From Paracoccus sp. (in: a-proteobacteria) (GTDB lineage: Bacteria; Pseudomonadota; Alphaproteobacteria; Rhodobacterales; Rhodobacteraceae): a DNA stretch of 9,135 bases. Position 1 is the stretch's first letter. Each line of letters opens with the position of its first letter. A program made the position numbers and the translations under genes. The DNA is taken from positions 2,605 through 11,739 of the forward strand of contig JAPSIP010000024.1 in the NCBI GenBank assembly GCA_031178645.1, in the 5' to 3' direction. Of this stretch, positions 1 to 6,923 are shown piece by piece. The notes under the pieces are model-generated. The model did no database searches. It had not been told where the DNA came from and was given only the letters and a program-made list of their open reading frames with translations.

Positions 1-833
1 CGAAAGGCGGCTGCGTTTTCCTGCGGCTCTCCACCGATGATGGCCTCGAACGGGTGGCGGGGCAGGCCCGCATCCTCGGGCGTCACGATGAATTCGCTGA
101 TCTCGCCGTTCTTCAGAGCGGCGACATGGGTTTCGCCCGCAATGCTGATCTCGTCCGTGCCATCGGCGCCGTGGACCAGCCACGCGGCCTCGCTGCCGAG
201 GTCGCGCAGGACCTCGGCCATGGGGCGGATCCAGTCGGCGCTGAAAGCGCCCGTCAACTGCCGCCGCACCGAGGCCGGATTCGTCAGCGGCCCCAGCAGG
301 TTGAAGACGGTTCTTGTGCCCAGTTCCGCGCGCGGCGGCCCGACATGGCGCATCGCCGGATGATGCATCGTGGCCATCATGAAGCAGATGCCTGCCTCGT
401 TCACCGCCTGCTGCGCCACGGCAGGTCCGCCAAGCACATTGATCCCCATAGCGGTCAGCGCATCTGCCGCGCCGGATTTCGACGACAGGTTGCGGTTGCC
501 GTGCTTGGCGACCGGTACGCCCGCGCCCGCCACCACAAAGGCCGTCGCGGTCGAGATGTTCAGCGTGCCCTTGCCGTCCCCGCCGGTGCCCACGATGTCG
601 ATGGCGCCTGCCGGGGCCTCGATCCGGTTCATCCGCTGGCGCATGGCGCGGGCGGCGGCGGCGATTTCGTCCACCGTCTCGCCCCGCACGCGCAGGGCCA
701 TCAGCAGCCCGCCGATCTGGGCGGGCGTCGCAGCCCCGTCGAACAGGGCGGAAAAGGCGGCCTCGGCCTCGGTTCCGGTCAGGGGGCGGGTGGCGGCAAT
801 GCCGATCAGCGGGCGGATGTCGGTCCCGCTCAT
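1..833 (-). CDS. trpD: anthranilate phosphoribosyltransferase, C-terminus cut by window edge
   Basis: TrpD transfers the phosphoribosyl group of PRPP to anthranilate, the second committed step of tryptophan synthesis, in the cytoplasm. About 277 residues are visible of a family length near 340; the C-terminal end lies beyond position 1. Visible family motifs are the PRPP-binding GTGGDG (residues 82-87), the KHGNR...SSKSG segment (110-121), [19 protein letters not shown] (168-186) and the metal-binding Asp-Glu pair in GTDEIS (D227, E228). The helical N-terminal domain with the anthranilate region precedes them, and no key residue looks changed. The ATG at 833-831 overlaps the trpG stop codon in an ATGA arrangement, which points to translational coupling and one transcript. 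In relatives trpC usually follows, which would lie outside the window. The reading frame is clean throughout. Identification is very secure. Confidence 0.97.
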   Translation of the reverse strand, partial: MSGTDIRPLIGIAATRPLTGTEAEAAFSALFDGAATPAQIGGLLMALRVRGETVDEIAAAARAMRQRMNRIEAPAGAIDIVGTGGDGKGTLNISTATAFVVAGAGVPVAKHGNRNLSSKSGAADALTAMGINVLGGPAVAQQAVNEAGICFMMATMHHPAMRHVGPPRAELGTRTVFNLLGPLTNPASVRRQLTGAFSADWIRPMAEVLRDLGSEAAWLVHGADGTDEISIAGETHVAALKNGEISEFIVTPEDAGLPRHPFEAIIGGEPQENAAAF

Positions 834-1420
834 GCCGCGGCTTTCCGGGGGGTGCAGCGGGCCAGGAAGGTGCGGATCATCTCGTGGCCGTATTCGGAGG
901 CGATGGATTCGGGGTGGAACTGCACCCCTTCGACCGGCAGGGCCTCGTGGATCAGTCCCATGATCGTGCCGTCGTCCGAGGTCGCGGTGACGCGCAGGCA
1001 GTTGGGCAGGCTTTCCGGCTGCACCGTCAGCGAATGATAGCGCGTGGCCGTCAGGGGCGAGGGCAAGTCGGCAAACACGCCGGTGCCGTCATGGGTGATT
1101 GCGTCGGTCTTGCCATGCATGATCCGGTTGGCGCGCACCACCTTGCCGCCAAAGGCCTCTCCGATCGCCTGATGGCCCAGGCAGACGCCGAACAGCGGGA
1201 TGGCGCGGTCGGCCGCCGCACGGATCAGGTCAAGGCAGATGCCGGCCTGCGCCGGATCGCAGGGGCCGGGCGAGATGACGATGCCTTCGGGCGCCATCGC
1301 CAGGGCTTCCTCGACCGTCAGGGCGTCGTTGCGGCGCACGACGACCTCGGCTCCGGCCTCGGCCAGATAATGCACGAGGTTCCAGGTGAAGCTGTCGTAG
1401 TTGTCGATCAGAAGGATCAT
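830..1420 (-). CDS. trpG: anthranilate synthase component II, glutamine amidotransferase subunit
   Basis: TrpG hydrolyses glutamine and passes ammonia to TrpE, which makes anthranilate from chorismate. The 196-residue protein is a normal single-domain class I glutamine amidotransferase. It begins [19 protein letters not shown] and has the oxyanion-region SPGPCDP (50-56), the nucleophile C80 in GVCLGHQ (78-84), and the catalytic H169 and E171 in QFHPES (167-172). The frame stays open far upstream on this strand, but homology begins at the ATG at 1420-1418, so that start is chosen. Only a weak AGGG-type ribosome site precedes it. In bacteria pabA and trpG products look alike and some serve both aminodeoxychorismate and anthranilate synthases. 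The overlap with trpD favours the tryptophan role; a dual role cannot be excluded. trpE is not in this operon but lies about 3.9 kb away on the other strand. Confidence 0.95.
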   Translation of the reverse strand: MILLIDNYDSFTWNLVHYLAEAGAEVVVRRNDALTVEEALAMAPEGIVISPGPCDPAQAGICLDLIRAAADRAIPLFGVCLGHQAIGEAFGGKVVRANRIMHGKTDAITHDGTGVFADLPSPLTATRYHSLTVQPESLPNCLRVTATSDDGTIMGLIHEALPVEGVQFHPESIASEYGHEMIRTFLARCTPRKAAA

Positions 1421-1525
1421 GGTATGCGCCCTGATATGGTGGCGGTTTCCCCGCCCGGATGGGTCCGCTATAGATGGGGCAAAGCGCGCCGGGGGGTCAA
1501 GACCGGCACGGGCAAGAAGGGACAG
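1421..1525. promoter_or_regulatory. divergent intergenic region between trpG and the YibQ-like gene
   Basis: This 105-base gap must hold the promoters for both directions unless transcription enters from outside. On the minus strand a TTGACC (1500-1495) resembles a -35 box, and an A/T island CTATAG (1468-1473) lies downstream of it. The spacing to any good -10 is 19 bases or more, so the match is imperfect. The same A/T island could serve as a -10 (TATAGA) for the plus-strand gene, without a recognisable -35. The minus-strand leader contains no ATG and no TGG tryptophan codon, so there is no attenuation leader peptide for trpG. The six-G run at 1491-1496 is the only other notable feature. Confidence 0.35.
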
Positions 1526-2269
1526 ATGGCACGCGGTTTCTGGACGGGTTTTTTGCATGGCGGGCTGGTCGGCGTCGCCGCCCTTGCCGCCTTGTCGCTG
1601 GCCGCGCCCCTGCCGCGACCCCTGCCAGGACCGGATGCCGAGGTAGGGCCGCAGCCTGCGCAGGCCAGTGATCTGCCAACCGCTGCCGACACCCTCGCGA
1701 CCCCTAAGGTGGCAGAGACCAGCCCTTTGCCGCAGGCCAACGAAGCCGAGGAAGCGGTTGCAGACCCGCCCGCCGAGGCACCGCAAGCTGATGCGCCGGT
1801 CGCCGACGCCCCGCCCGCCGATGCCCCCGTCGCCGGGGCGGTGGATCTGCCTGTCGGGTCCGAGTTCGGGCGCGGCGGCGATGGCGCGCCCAGCCTGCCC
1901 GCGCCGCTTGCCTCGGAACGCCCCTCGGTCGCCGAGGCGCCCGCGGTCATGGCCCCCACCTCGGAACCCGCGCCGGTGGCGATCACCATGCCCGATCCGC
2001 GCCCGCAGCCGGCGGGCGACCAGGACGGCCCGGTCCAGAACGCCCCCACGGCGGGCGAGGATGCGCCGCAGCTTGACCGTCCCGCGATGCTGGCCCGCCC
2101 CGGTATTCCCGCGCTGCCGGGCCGCGCCGCCGCCGAAGGCCCGGACGCCGCACCGTCGATGCCGCTGGATCTGCCCGGCACCCCTTCCGCGCCGGGCTTG
2201 CCCGCGCCGGTGCTGGATCTTTCGCTGCCCCCCGACCTGTCGGATTTGCAAGGACTGTCGCGTGACTGA
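1526..2269 (+). CDS. membrane-anchored Pro/Ala-rich protein, resembles the N-terminal part of YibQ-like proteins
   Basis: This protein of 247 residues has one hydrophobic segment near the N-terminus (about residues 8-28), followed by about 215 residues dominated by Ala, Pro, Asp, Glu and Gly. That stretch includes near-repeats such as [18 protein letters not shown]. The layout suggests an inner-membrane anchor with a long disordered periplasmic tail. No catalytic domain is visible. The opening [16 protein letters not shown] and the motif GSEFGRGG resemble, from memory, the N-terminal region of YibQ-type divergent polysaccharide deacetylase proteins that sit beside trp genes in Rhodobacteraceae. 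In those the disordered region leads into a deacetylase-like domain, which is absent here because the aminotransferase gene begins instead. AAGGG at 1517-1521 precedes the chosen ATG at good spacing. It may be a truncated relic or a lineage-specific short form. Being coding is likely; function is unknown. Confidence 0.75.
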   Translation: MARGFWTGFLHGGLVGVAALAALSLAAPLPRPLPGPDAEVGPQPAQASDLPTAADTLATPKVAETSPLPQANEAEEAVADPPAEAPQADAPVADAPPADAPVAGAVDLPVGSEFGRGGDGAPSLPAPLASERPSVAEAPAVMAPTSEPAPVAITMPDPRPQPAGDQDGPVQNAPTAGEDAPQLDRPAMLARPGIPALPGRAAAEGPDAAPSMPLDLPGTPSAPGLPAPVLDLSLPPDLSDLQGLSRD

Positions 2270-3446
2270 AGGCCTGACCCTGAACCCCGCCCTTGCGGCG
2301 ACCTTTGCGCCCCCGGTGATGGAGGCCCGCCGCTGGCTGGCAGGCGTGACCTTTCCGGCGGATCGCCCGCTGATCAATGTCAGCCAGGCCGCCCCGGTCG
2401 AGCCTCCGCCCGTTGCGCTGCGGCAGGCAATGGCCGATGCGGCGATGGATCGCCCGGAAGCGCATCTCTATGGCCCGGTCCTGGGCAATCCCGACCTTCG
2501 CGCGGCGGTGGCGGCCGAGTTTTCCCGCAGTTATGGCGGAGCGGTCGATCCGGGGCAGGTGGCAATCACCCAGGGCTGCAACCAGGCCTTCTGCGCGGCG
2601 ATCACGACGCTGGCGCGGGCTGGGGACCAAGTCATCCTGCCAACCCCTTGGTATTTCAACCACAAGATGTGGCTGGACATGCAGGGCATCACAGCGGTGC
2701 CCCTGCCCTGCGGTGACGGGCTGCTGCCCGATCCGGACCACGCTGCCAGCCTGATCGGCCCCCGGACACGGGCGATCGTGCTGGTGACGCCCAACAATCC
2801 CTCGGGCGCGGAATACCCGGCCGACCTGGTGGCACGCTTCTTCGATCTGGCGCAGGAACGCGGCATCGCGCTGATCCTGGACGAAACCTATCGCGACTTC
2901 GACAGCCGGACAGGCGCGCCGCATGACCTGCTGGCGCGGCCCGACTGGGACCGGACGGTGATCCAGCTTTACAGCTTTTCCAAGGCCTATCGGCTGACCG
3001 GGCATCGGGTAGGGGCGCTGATCGCCTCGGCCATGCGGATGGCGCAGGTCGAGAAGTTCCTGGACACCGTGGCAATCTGCCCGTCCCAACTGGGCCAGAT
3101 CGGCGCGCTGTGGGGCATGGGCAACCTGCGCGACTGGCTGGCGGGCGAACGGGCCGAAATCCTGGCGCGCCGCGATGCGACGGTGGCGGCGCTGTCGGCC
3201 TTGCCGGGCTGGCAGGTTAAAAGCGCGGGCGCCTATTTCGCCTGGGTGCAGCATCCGCTGGCCGAATCCTCGGCCGATCTGGCGCGGCGGATGGTGACGG
3301 ACATCGGCGTGCTGGCGCTGCCCGGCACCATGTTCATGCCGCCCGACGATCCCCAAGGCGCGCGCCACCTGCGCATCGCTTTTGCCAATGTTGACGCCCC
3401 CCGCATCGCTCAACTGGCCGAGAGGCTGGCAGGGCTTTCGGGTTGA
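2262..3446 (+). CDS. PLP-dependent aminotransferase, class I/II (fold type I), substrate unknown
   Basis: This 394-residue enzyme carries the full set of aspartate-aminotransferase-superfamily residues. These are [12 protein letters not shown] near the start, N179 in TPNNPSG (177-182), D207 and Y210 in ILDETYRDF, the Schiff-base lysine K241 in [15 protein letters not shown], and the substrate-carboxylate arginine R371 in LRIAF. It should therefore be a functional cytoplasmic amino-acid aminotransferase or a related PLP enzyme. The substrate cannot be read from sequence. The start is the GTG at 2262, inside the end of the upstream gene (8-base overlap) and preceded by AAGGA at 2250-2254 with a 7-base gap, so translation is probably coupled. 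The family match begins at this point. Lying in a trp neighbourhood suggests aromatic amino acids as one possibility, but a general aspartate or alanine type is equally open. Confidence 0.92.
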   Translation: MTEGLTLNPALAATFAPPVMEARRWLAGVTFPADRPLINVSQAAPVEPPPVALRQAMADAAMDRPEAHLYGPVLGNPDLRAAVAAEFSRSYGGAVDPGQVAITQGCNQAFCAAITTLARAGDQVILPTPWYFNHKMWLDMQGITAVPLPCGDGLLPDPDHAASLIGPRTRAIVLVTPNNPSGAEYPADLVARFFDLAQERGIALILDETYRDFDSRTGAPHDLLARPDWDRTVIQLYSFSKAYRLTGHRVGALIASAMRMAQVEKFLDTVAICPSQLGQIGALWGMGNLRDWLAGERAEILARRDATVAALSALPGWQVKSAGAYFAWVQHPLAESSADLARRMVTDIGVLALPGTMFMPPDDPQGARHLRIAFANVDAPRIAQLAERLAGLSG

Positions 3447-3513
3447 CAGGCTTGTGGCAAGGCCGCGCGCGTCCTAAAGACAAGGCCGACACGAGAAGGG
3501 GAAGCACCGGGCC
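3443..3513 (+). promoter_or_regulatory. possible promoter for ppiD-trpE in the 67-base gap
   Basis: A perfect TTGACA (3443-3448) overlaps the aminotransferase stop codon. The position 17-18 bases downstream is GC-only, so it lacks a normal sigma-70 -10 box. An alternative pairing is CTTGTG (3451-3456), 16 bases, then CCTAAA (3473-3478). This loosely resembles heat-shock (RpoH) promoters, and E. coli ppiD is known to be under sigma-32 control. A transcript from there would have a leader of about 30 bases. AAGGGGAAG at 3496-3504 is the ribosome site for the next gene. No terminator separates it from the aminotransferase, so readthrough is also likely. Confidence 0.3.
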
Positions 3514-5364
3514 ATGAAGAACCTGCGGACACATGGAAAATCGACGATCGTCTGGGTGCTGATGGGCCTGATGGTCCTGGGCCTGGGCGGCTTCGGCGTG
3601 ACCAGCTTTTCGGGCGGCTCGACCTCGATCGGGTCGGTCGGTGACACGACGATCACCGCCGACGACTATGCCCGCGCGCTTCGCAACCAGATGAACGCCT
3701 ATCAGCAGCAGACCGGCCAGCCGATGAGCATGGCGCAGGCCCAGGCGATGGGGCTGCCGCAGGCCGTGCAGTCGCAGCTTGTGACCGCCGCCGCGCTTGA
3801 AGAACAGGCCCGCCGCATCGGCGTGGCCGTGGGCGACGAGAAGGTGCGCCAGACCATCCTGGAAGCGCCCGCCTTCCGCGGCCCGACCGGCAGCTTCGAC
3901 CGCGCCGCCTATGCCGAGGTGCTGCGCCGCGAGAACCTGTCCGAGGCCGAGTTCGAGCGCGAAGTCCGCACCGACGAAGCCCGCCTGCTGATCCAGCGGG
4001 CCGTGGCGGGCGGCGTCAGCGCCCCCGAAGCGGCTGTCGAGACCACGGCGAAATGGATCCTCGAACGCCGCGACGTGGCCTGGCGCGAACTGACCGCCGA
4101 CATGCTGCCCGCCCCGGTGGCCGAACCGGACGAGGAGACGCTGAAGGCCTGGCACAGCGCCAATGCCGACCGCTTTACCGCGCCCGAATTGCGCAAGATC
4201 ACCTATGTCTGGCTGACGCCGGAAATCCTGGCGCCCGAGGTTCAACTGGACGACGCCGCCCTGCGCGCGGCCTATGATGCCAATATCGACGAATACCAGC
4301 GGCCCGAGCGTCGGCTGGTCAGCCGCCTGGTCTTCCCCTCTGCCGAAGAGGCCCAGGCCGCCAAGGCGCAGATCGACGCCGGCACCGCGCCCTTCGAATC
4401 CTTTGTCATCGAACGCGGGCTTCAGCCCGAGGACGCTGAACTGGGCGAGGTCGCCCAGGCCGACCTGGGCGCGGCGGGCGAGGCTGTGTTTGCGCTTGAA
4501 CAGCCGGGCGTCGTCGGACCCTTGCAGACCGATCTTGGGCCTGCGCTGTTCTCGGTCCACGCCATTCTGAATCCCGTGAACATCCCCTTCGAGGAAGCCC
4601 AGCAGGATCTGCGGGCCGAGGCCGCGCTGGACCGTGCCGCCCGCACCATCGAGGACCGCATGGCCGAATACGAGGATCTGCTGGCAGGCGGCGCCACGCT
4701 GGAACAGGTGGCCGAGGAAACCGAGCTTGAGCTTGGCACAATCGAATGGTCCGCAGGCGCCACGCCCGAGGAAGGCAGCATTGCCGGCTACCAGGCATTC
4801 CAAGACCGCGCTGCCGAGGCCACGGAAGCAGATTTCCCGGAACTGGCCAGCCTGGATGATGGTGGAGTCTTCGCCCTGCGCCTGGACGAGATCGTGCCCC
4901 CGACGCTGCGCCCCTTCGAGGAGGTCCGCGACGAGGTCGAGGCCGACTGGCGCCGGGCCGAAACGCATCGCCAGCTTCTGGCCCTTGCCGCCGAACAGCG
5001 CCTGACCGCCGAGGCGCAAGGCCAGCCCACGCCGGAATGGACCGAGGTCGAGGATATCACCCGCGACGGCTGGATCGAGAACGCGCCGGCCGATGCGGTG
5101 GCCCGTGCCTTTACCATGACTGATCCCGGCGAGATCGAGATCGTGGATGCCGAGAACCGCGTGATCCTGCTGCGCCTTGACGCGGTGGATCAGGCCGACC
5201 TGGCAGGCGAGGATGCGCAGCGCATCACCGACGCGGTCGGCGACCGGCTGGCGCAATCGCTCCAATCCGACCTCTTCGACTATTACGCCCGCGCCGTGCA
5301 GCGCGAGGCCGGGATCAGCCTGGACCAGTCCGCGATCAACGCCATCAACGCGCAGGTCCAGTGA
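3514..5364 (+). CDS. ppiD: PpiD/SurA-type membrane-anchored periplasmic folding factor
   Basis: This 616-residue protein matches the architecture of PpiD, an inner-membrane-anchored chaperone that helps newly exported proteins fold in the periplasm. A short cytoplasmic tail (MKNLRTHGKS) and one membrane span (about 11-30) lead into a SurA-N-like helical region (about 40-225). That region includes the FRGPTGSFDRAAYAEVLR segment (121-138) typical of the family. A parvulin-like domain follows (about 265-355), then a helical C-terminal part with a second weakly similar module (about 380-560). The parvulin signature is degenerate: the usual first His in the HIL motif is replaced (SRLV at 270-273), and the rest retains only FSVHAI (346-351). 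Chaperone activity without prolyl isomerase activity is therefore probable, as known for E. coli PpiD. The gene ends in TGATG shared with trpE. Family assignment is firm; the gene name is by architecture. Confidence 0.9.
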   Translation: MKNLRTHGKSTIVWVLMGLMVLGLGGFGVTSFSGGSTSIGSVGDTTITADDYARALRNQMNAYQQQTGQPMSMAQAQAMGLPQAVQSQLVTAAALEEQARRIGVAVGDEKVRQTILEAPAFRGPTGSFDRAAYAEVLRRENLSEAEFEREVRTDEARLLIQRAVAGGVSAPEAAVETTAKWILERRDVAWRELTADMLPAPVAEPDEETLKAWHSANADRFTAPELRKITYVWLTPEILAPEVQLDDAALRAAYDANIDEYQRPERRLVSRLVFPSAEEAQAAKAQIDAGTAPFESFVIERGLQPEDAELGEVAQADLGAAGEAVFALEQPGVVGPLQTDLGPALFSVHAILNPVNIPFEEAQQDLRAEAALDRAARTIEDRMAEYEDLLAGGATLEQVAEETELELGTIEWSAGATPEEGSIAGYQAFQDRAAEATEADFPELASLDDGGVFALRLDEIVPPTLRPFEEVRDEVEADWRRAETHRQLLALAAEQRLTAEAQGQPTPEWTEVEDITRDGWIENAPADAVARAFTMTDPGEIEIVDAENRVILLRLDAVDQADLAGEDAQRITDAVGDRLAQSLQSDLFDYYARAVQREAGISLDQSAINAINAQVQ

Positions 5365-6866
5365 TGGAACTGACCCCCGACTTTGCCGCCTTCGAGGCGG
5401 CCTGGAACGCCGGTCAGAACCAGCTTGTCACCATCCGGCTGGCCGCGGACCTGGATACGCCGGTCAGCCTGATGCTGAAGCTGGCCGAGGCCGCGCCCAT
5501 GTCCTTCATGCTGGAATCGGTCACGGGCGGAGAGGTCCGTGGCCGCTACTCCATTGTCGGCATGAAGCCCGACCTGATCTGGGACTGCCGCGACGGCAAG
5601 GCCCGCCTCAATCGTCAAGCCCGATTTTCCGACGACTTCCAGCCCGACGACGGGCCCGCGCTTGACAGCCTGCGGGCGCTGATCGCCGAAAGCCGGATCG
5701 AAACCATGCCCGAGGGCGTGCCCCCGGTCGCGGCGGGGCTGTTCGGATACCTGGGCTATGACATGATCCGGCTGGTCGAACACCTGCCGGACGTCAATCC
5801 CGACCCGCTGGACCTTCCTGATGCGATGCTGATGCGGCCCTCGGTCGTGGCCGTGCTGGACGGCGTGAAGGGAGAGGTGACGCTGTGCGCGCCCGCCTGG
5901 CACGACGGATCCGACAATGCCCGCGCCGCCTATGCCCAGGCGGCGGAACGCGTGATGGATGCGCTGCGGTCGCTGGACCGCCAGCCTTCCGAACCCCGCG
6001 CCCTTGGCCACGACGCCCGGATCGGAGAGCCGGTGTCGAACTTCTCGAAGCCCGACTATCTCGCGGCGGTGGAAAAGGCCAAGAACTACATCCGCGCCGG
6101 CGACATCTTCCAGGTCGTGCCCAGCCAGCGCTGGCGGATGGATTTCCCGCTGCCGCCGCTGGCGCTGTATCGCAGCCTGCGCCGCACCAACCCGTCGCCC
6201 TTCATGTTCTTCCTGAACCTGGGCGGCTTCCAGATCGTGGGCGCATCCCCCGAAATCCTGGTGCGCCTGCGCGACGGAGAGGTGACGATCCGCCCCATCG
6301 CCGGCACCCGCCCCCGTGGCGCGGACGAGGCCGAGGATCGCGCGCTCGAGGCTGATCTGCTGGGCGACCAGAAGGAACTGGCGGAACACCTGATGCTGCT
6401 GGACCTGGGCCGCAACGACGTGGGCCGGGTGGCGAAGCCAGGGACGGTGAAGCCCACGGAACAGTTCGTCATCGAGCGATACAGCCACGTCATGCATATC
6501 GTCTCGAACGTGGTGGGTGAATTGCGCGAAGGCGAGGATGCGCTGTCCGCGCTGCTGGCGGGCCTGCCTGCGGGCACCGTGTCAGGCGCGCCCAAGGTCC
6601 GCGCGATGGAGATCATCGACGAGCTAGAGCCGGAAAAGCGCGGTGTCTACGGCGGTGCGGTGGGATATTTCGCTGCCAATGGCGAGATGGACATGTGCAT
6701 CGCGCTGCGCACCGGCGTGCTGAAGGACGGTGCGCTGTATATCCAGGCGGGGGGCGGGGTCGTCTATGACAGCGACCCGGAATCCGAGTTCATGGAAACC
6801 GTGAACAAAAGCCGCGCCCTGCAGCGCGCGGCCGAAGGCGCGGCACGCTTCGTGCGCGGCAACTGA
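5364..6866 (+). CDS. trpE: anthranilate synthase component I
   Basis: TrpE converts chorismate to anthranilate using ammonia supplied by TrpG, and is normally the feedback-controlled step of tryptophan synthesis. The 500-residue protein is full length. The N-terminal domain has the tryptophan-sensing element as MLESVTGGEVRGRYSIVG (49-66), with the Ser of the LLES-type motif intact at 52, so feedback inhibition should be retained. The chorismate-binding domain shows GDIFQVVPSQRW (246-257), NPSPFMFFL (276-284), GASPEILVR (293-301), RPIAGTRPRG (310-319), LLDLGRNDVGRV (345-356), HVMHIVSNVVGEL (375-387), LPAGTVSGAPK (401-411) and QAGGGVVYDSDPESE (461-475). The ATG at 5364 overlaps the ppiD stop by one base (TGATG); a GTG three bases earlier is possible but less likely. 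Expression appears coupled to ppiD, with no leader peptide or attenuator upstream. Confidence 0.97.
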   Translation: MELTPDFAAFEAAWNAGQNQLVTIRLAADLDTPVSLMLKLAEAAPMSFMLESVTGGEVRGRYSIVGMKPDLIWDCRDGKARLNRQARFSDDFQPDDGPALDSLRALIAESRIETMPEGVPPVAAGLFGYLGYDMIRLVEHLPDVNPDPLDLPDAMLMRPSVVAVLDGVKGEVTLCAPAWHDGSDNARAAYAQAAERVMDALRSLDRQPSEPRALGHDARIGEPVSNFSKPDYLAAVEKAKNYIRAGDIFQVVPSQRWRMDFPLPPLALYRSLRRTNPSPFMFFLNLGGFQIVGASPEILVRLRDGEVTIRPIAGTRPRGADEAEDRALEADLLGDQKELAEHLMLLDLGRNDVGRVAKPGTVKPTEQFVIERYSHVMHIVSNVVGELREGEDALSALLAGLPAGTVSGAPKVRAMEIIDELEPEKRGVYGGAVGYFAANGEMDMCIALRTGVLKDGALYIQAGGGVVYDSDPESEFMETVNKSRALQRAAEGAARFVRGN

Positions 6867-6878
6867 CCCCAAATGAAA

Positions 6879-6898
6879 CGGCCCCCGAAAGGGGGCCG
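6879..6898. terminator. bidirectional terminator hairpin between convergent trpE and PRC-barrel gene
   Basis: A perfect 8-bp stem (CGGCCCCC / GGGGGCCG) closes a GAAA tetraloop on the plus strand. It lies 12 bases after the trpE stop and 25 bases beyond the stop of the convergent gene. On the minus strand the stem is followed by TTTCATTT, a weak T-rich tail, so it fits best as an intrinsic terminator for the PRC-barrel gene. On the plus strand there is no T run, so for trpE it would act as a weaker terminator or a 3'-end stabiliser. Confidence 0.8.
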
Positions 6899-6923
6899 CT
6901 CATGTCGTGGTGCGACGGGGGAA

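Noticed and set aside
1421..1525. Tryptophan attenuator upstream of trpG
   Set aside because: The minus-strand leader contains neither a start ATG nor any TGG codon, and no terminator/antiterminator pair is visible.
1741..1850. DNA tandem repeat or minisatellite in the YibQ-like gene
   Set aside because: The repetition is at the amino-acid level (ADAP-type units) with diverged codons; it reflects low-complexity coding sequence, with no true tandem DNA repeat.
1421..2377. Possible long N-terminal extension of TrpG on the minus strand
   Set aside because: The frame is open only because the GC-rich opposite strand lacks stops. TrpG homology starts at [11 protein letters not shown], and the extension has no domain and runs through a coding gene on the other strand.
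1983..3413. Long minus-strand reading frame opposite the aminotransferase
   Set aside because: Arg/Gly/His-rich shadow translation with no family motif, lying antisense to a gene with complete catalytic motifs.
3334..5265. Long minus-strand reading frame opposite ppiD
   Set aside because: Typical antisense shadow in high-GC DNA; no ribosome site, no recognisable domain, and it crosses two real genes.
5283..6497. Long minus-strand reading frame opposite trpE
   Set aside because: Composition and motif content are those of a frame shadow; trpE explains this interval fully.
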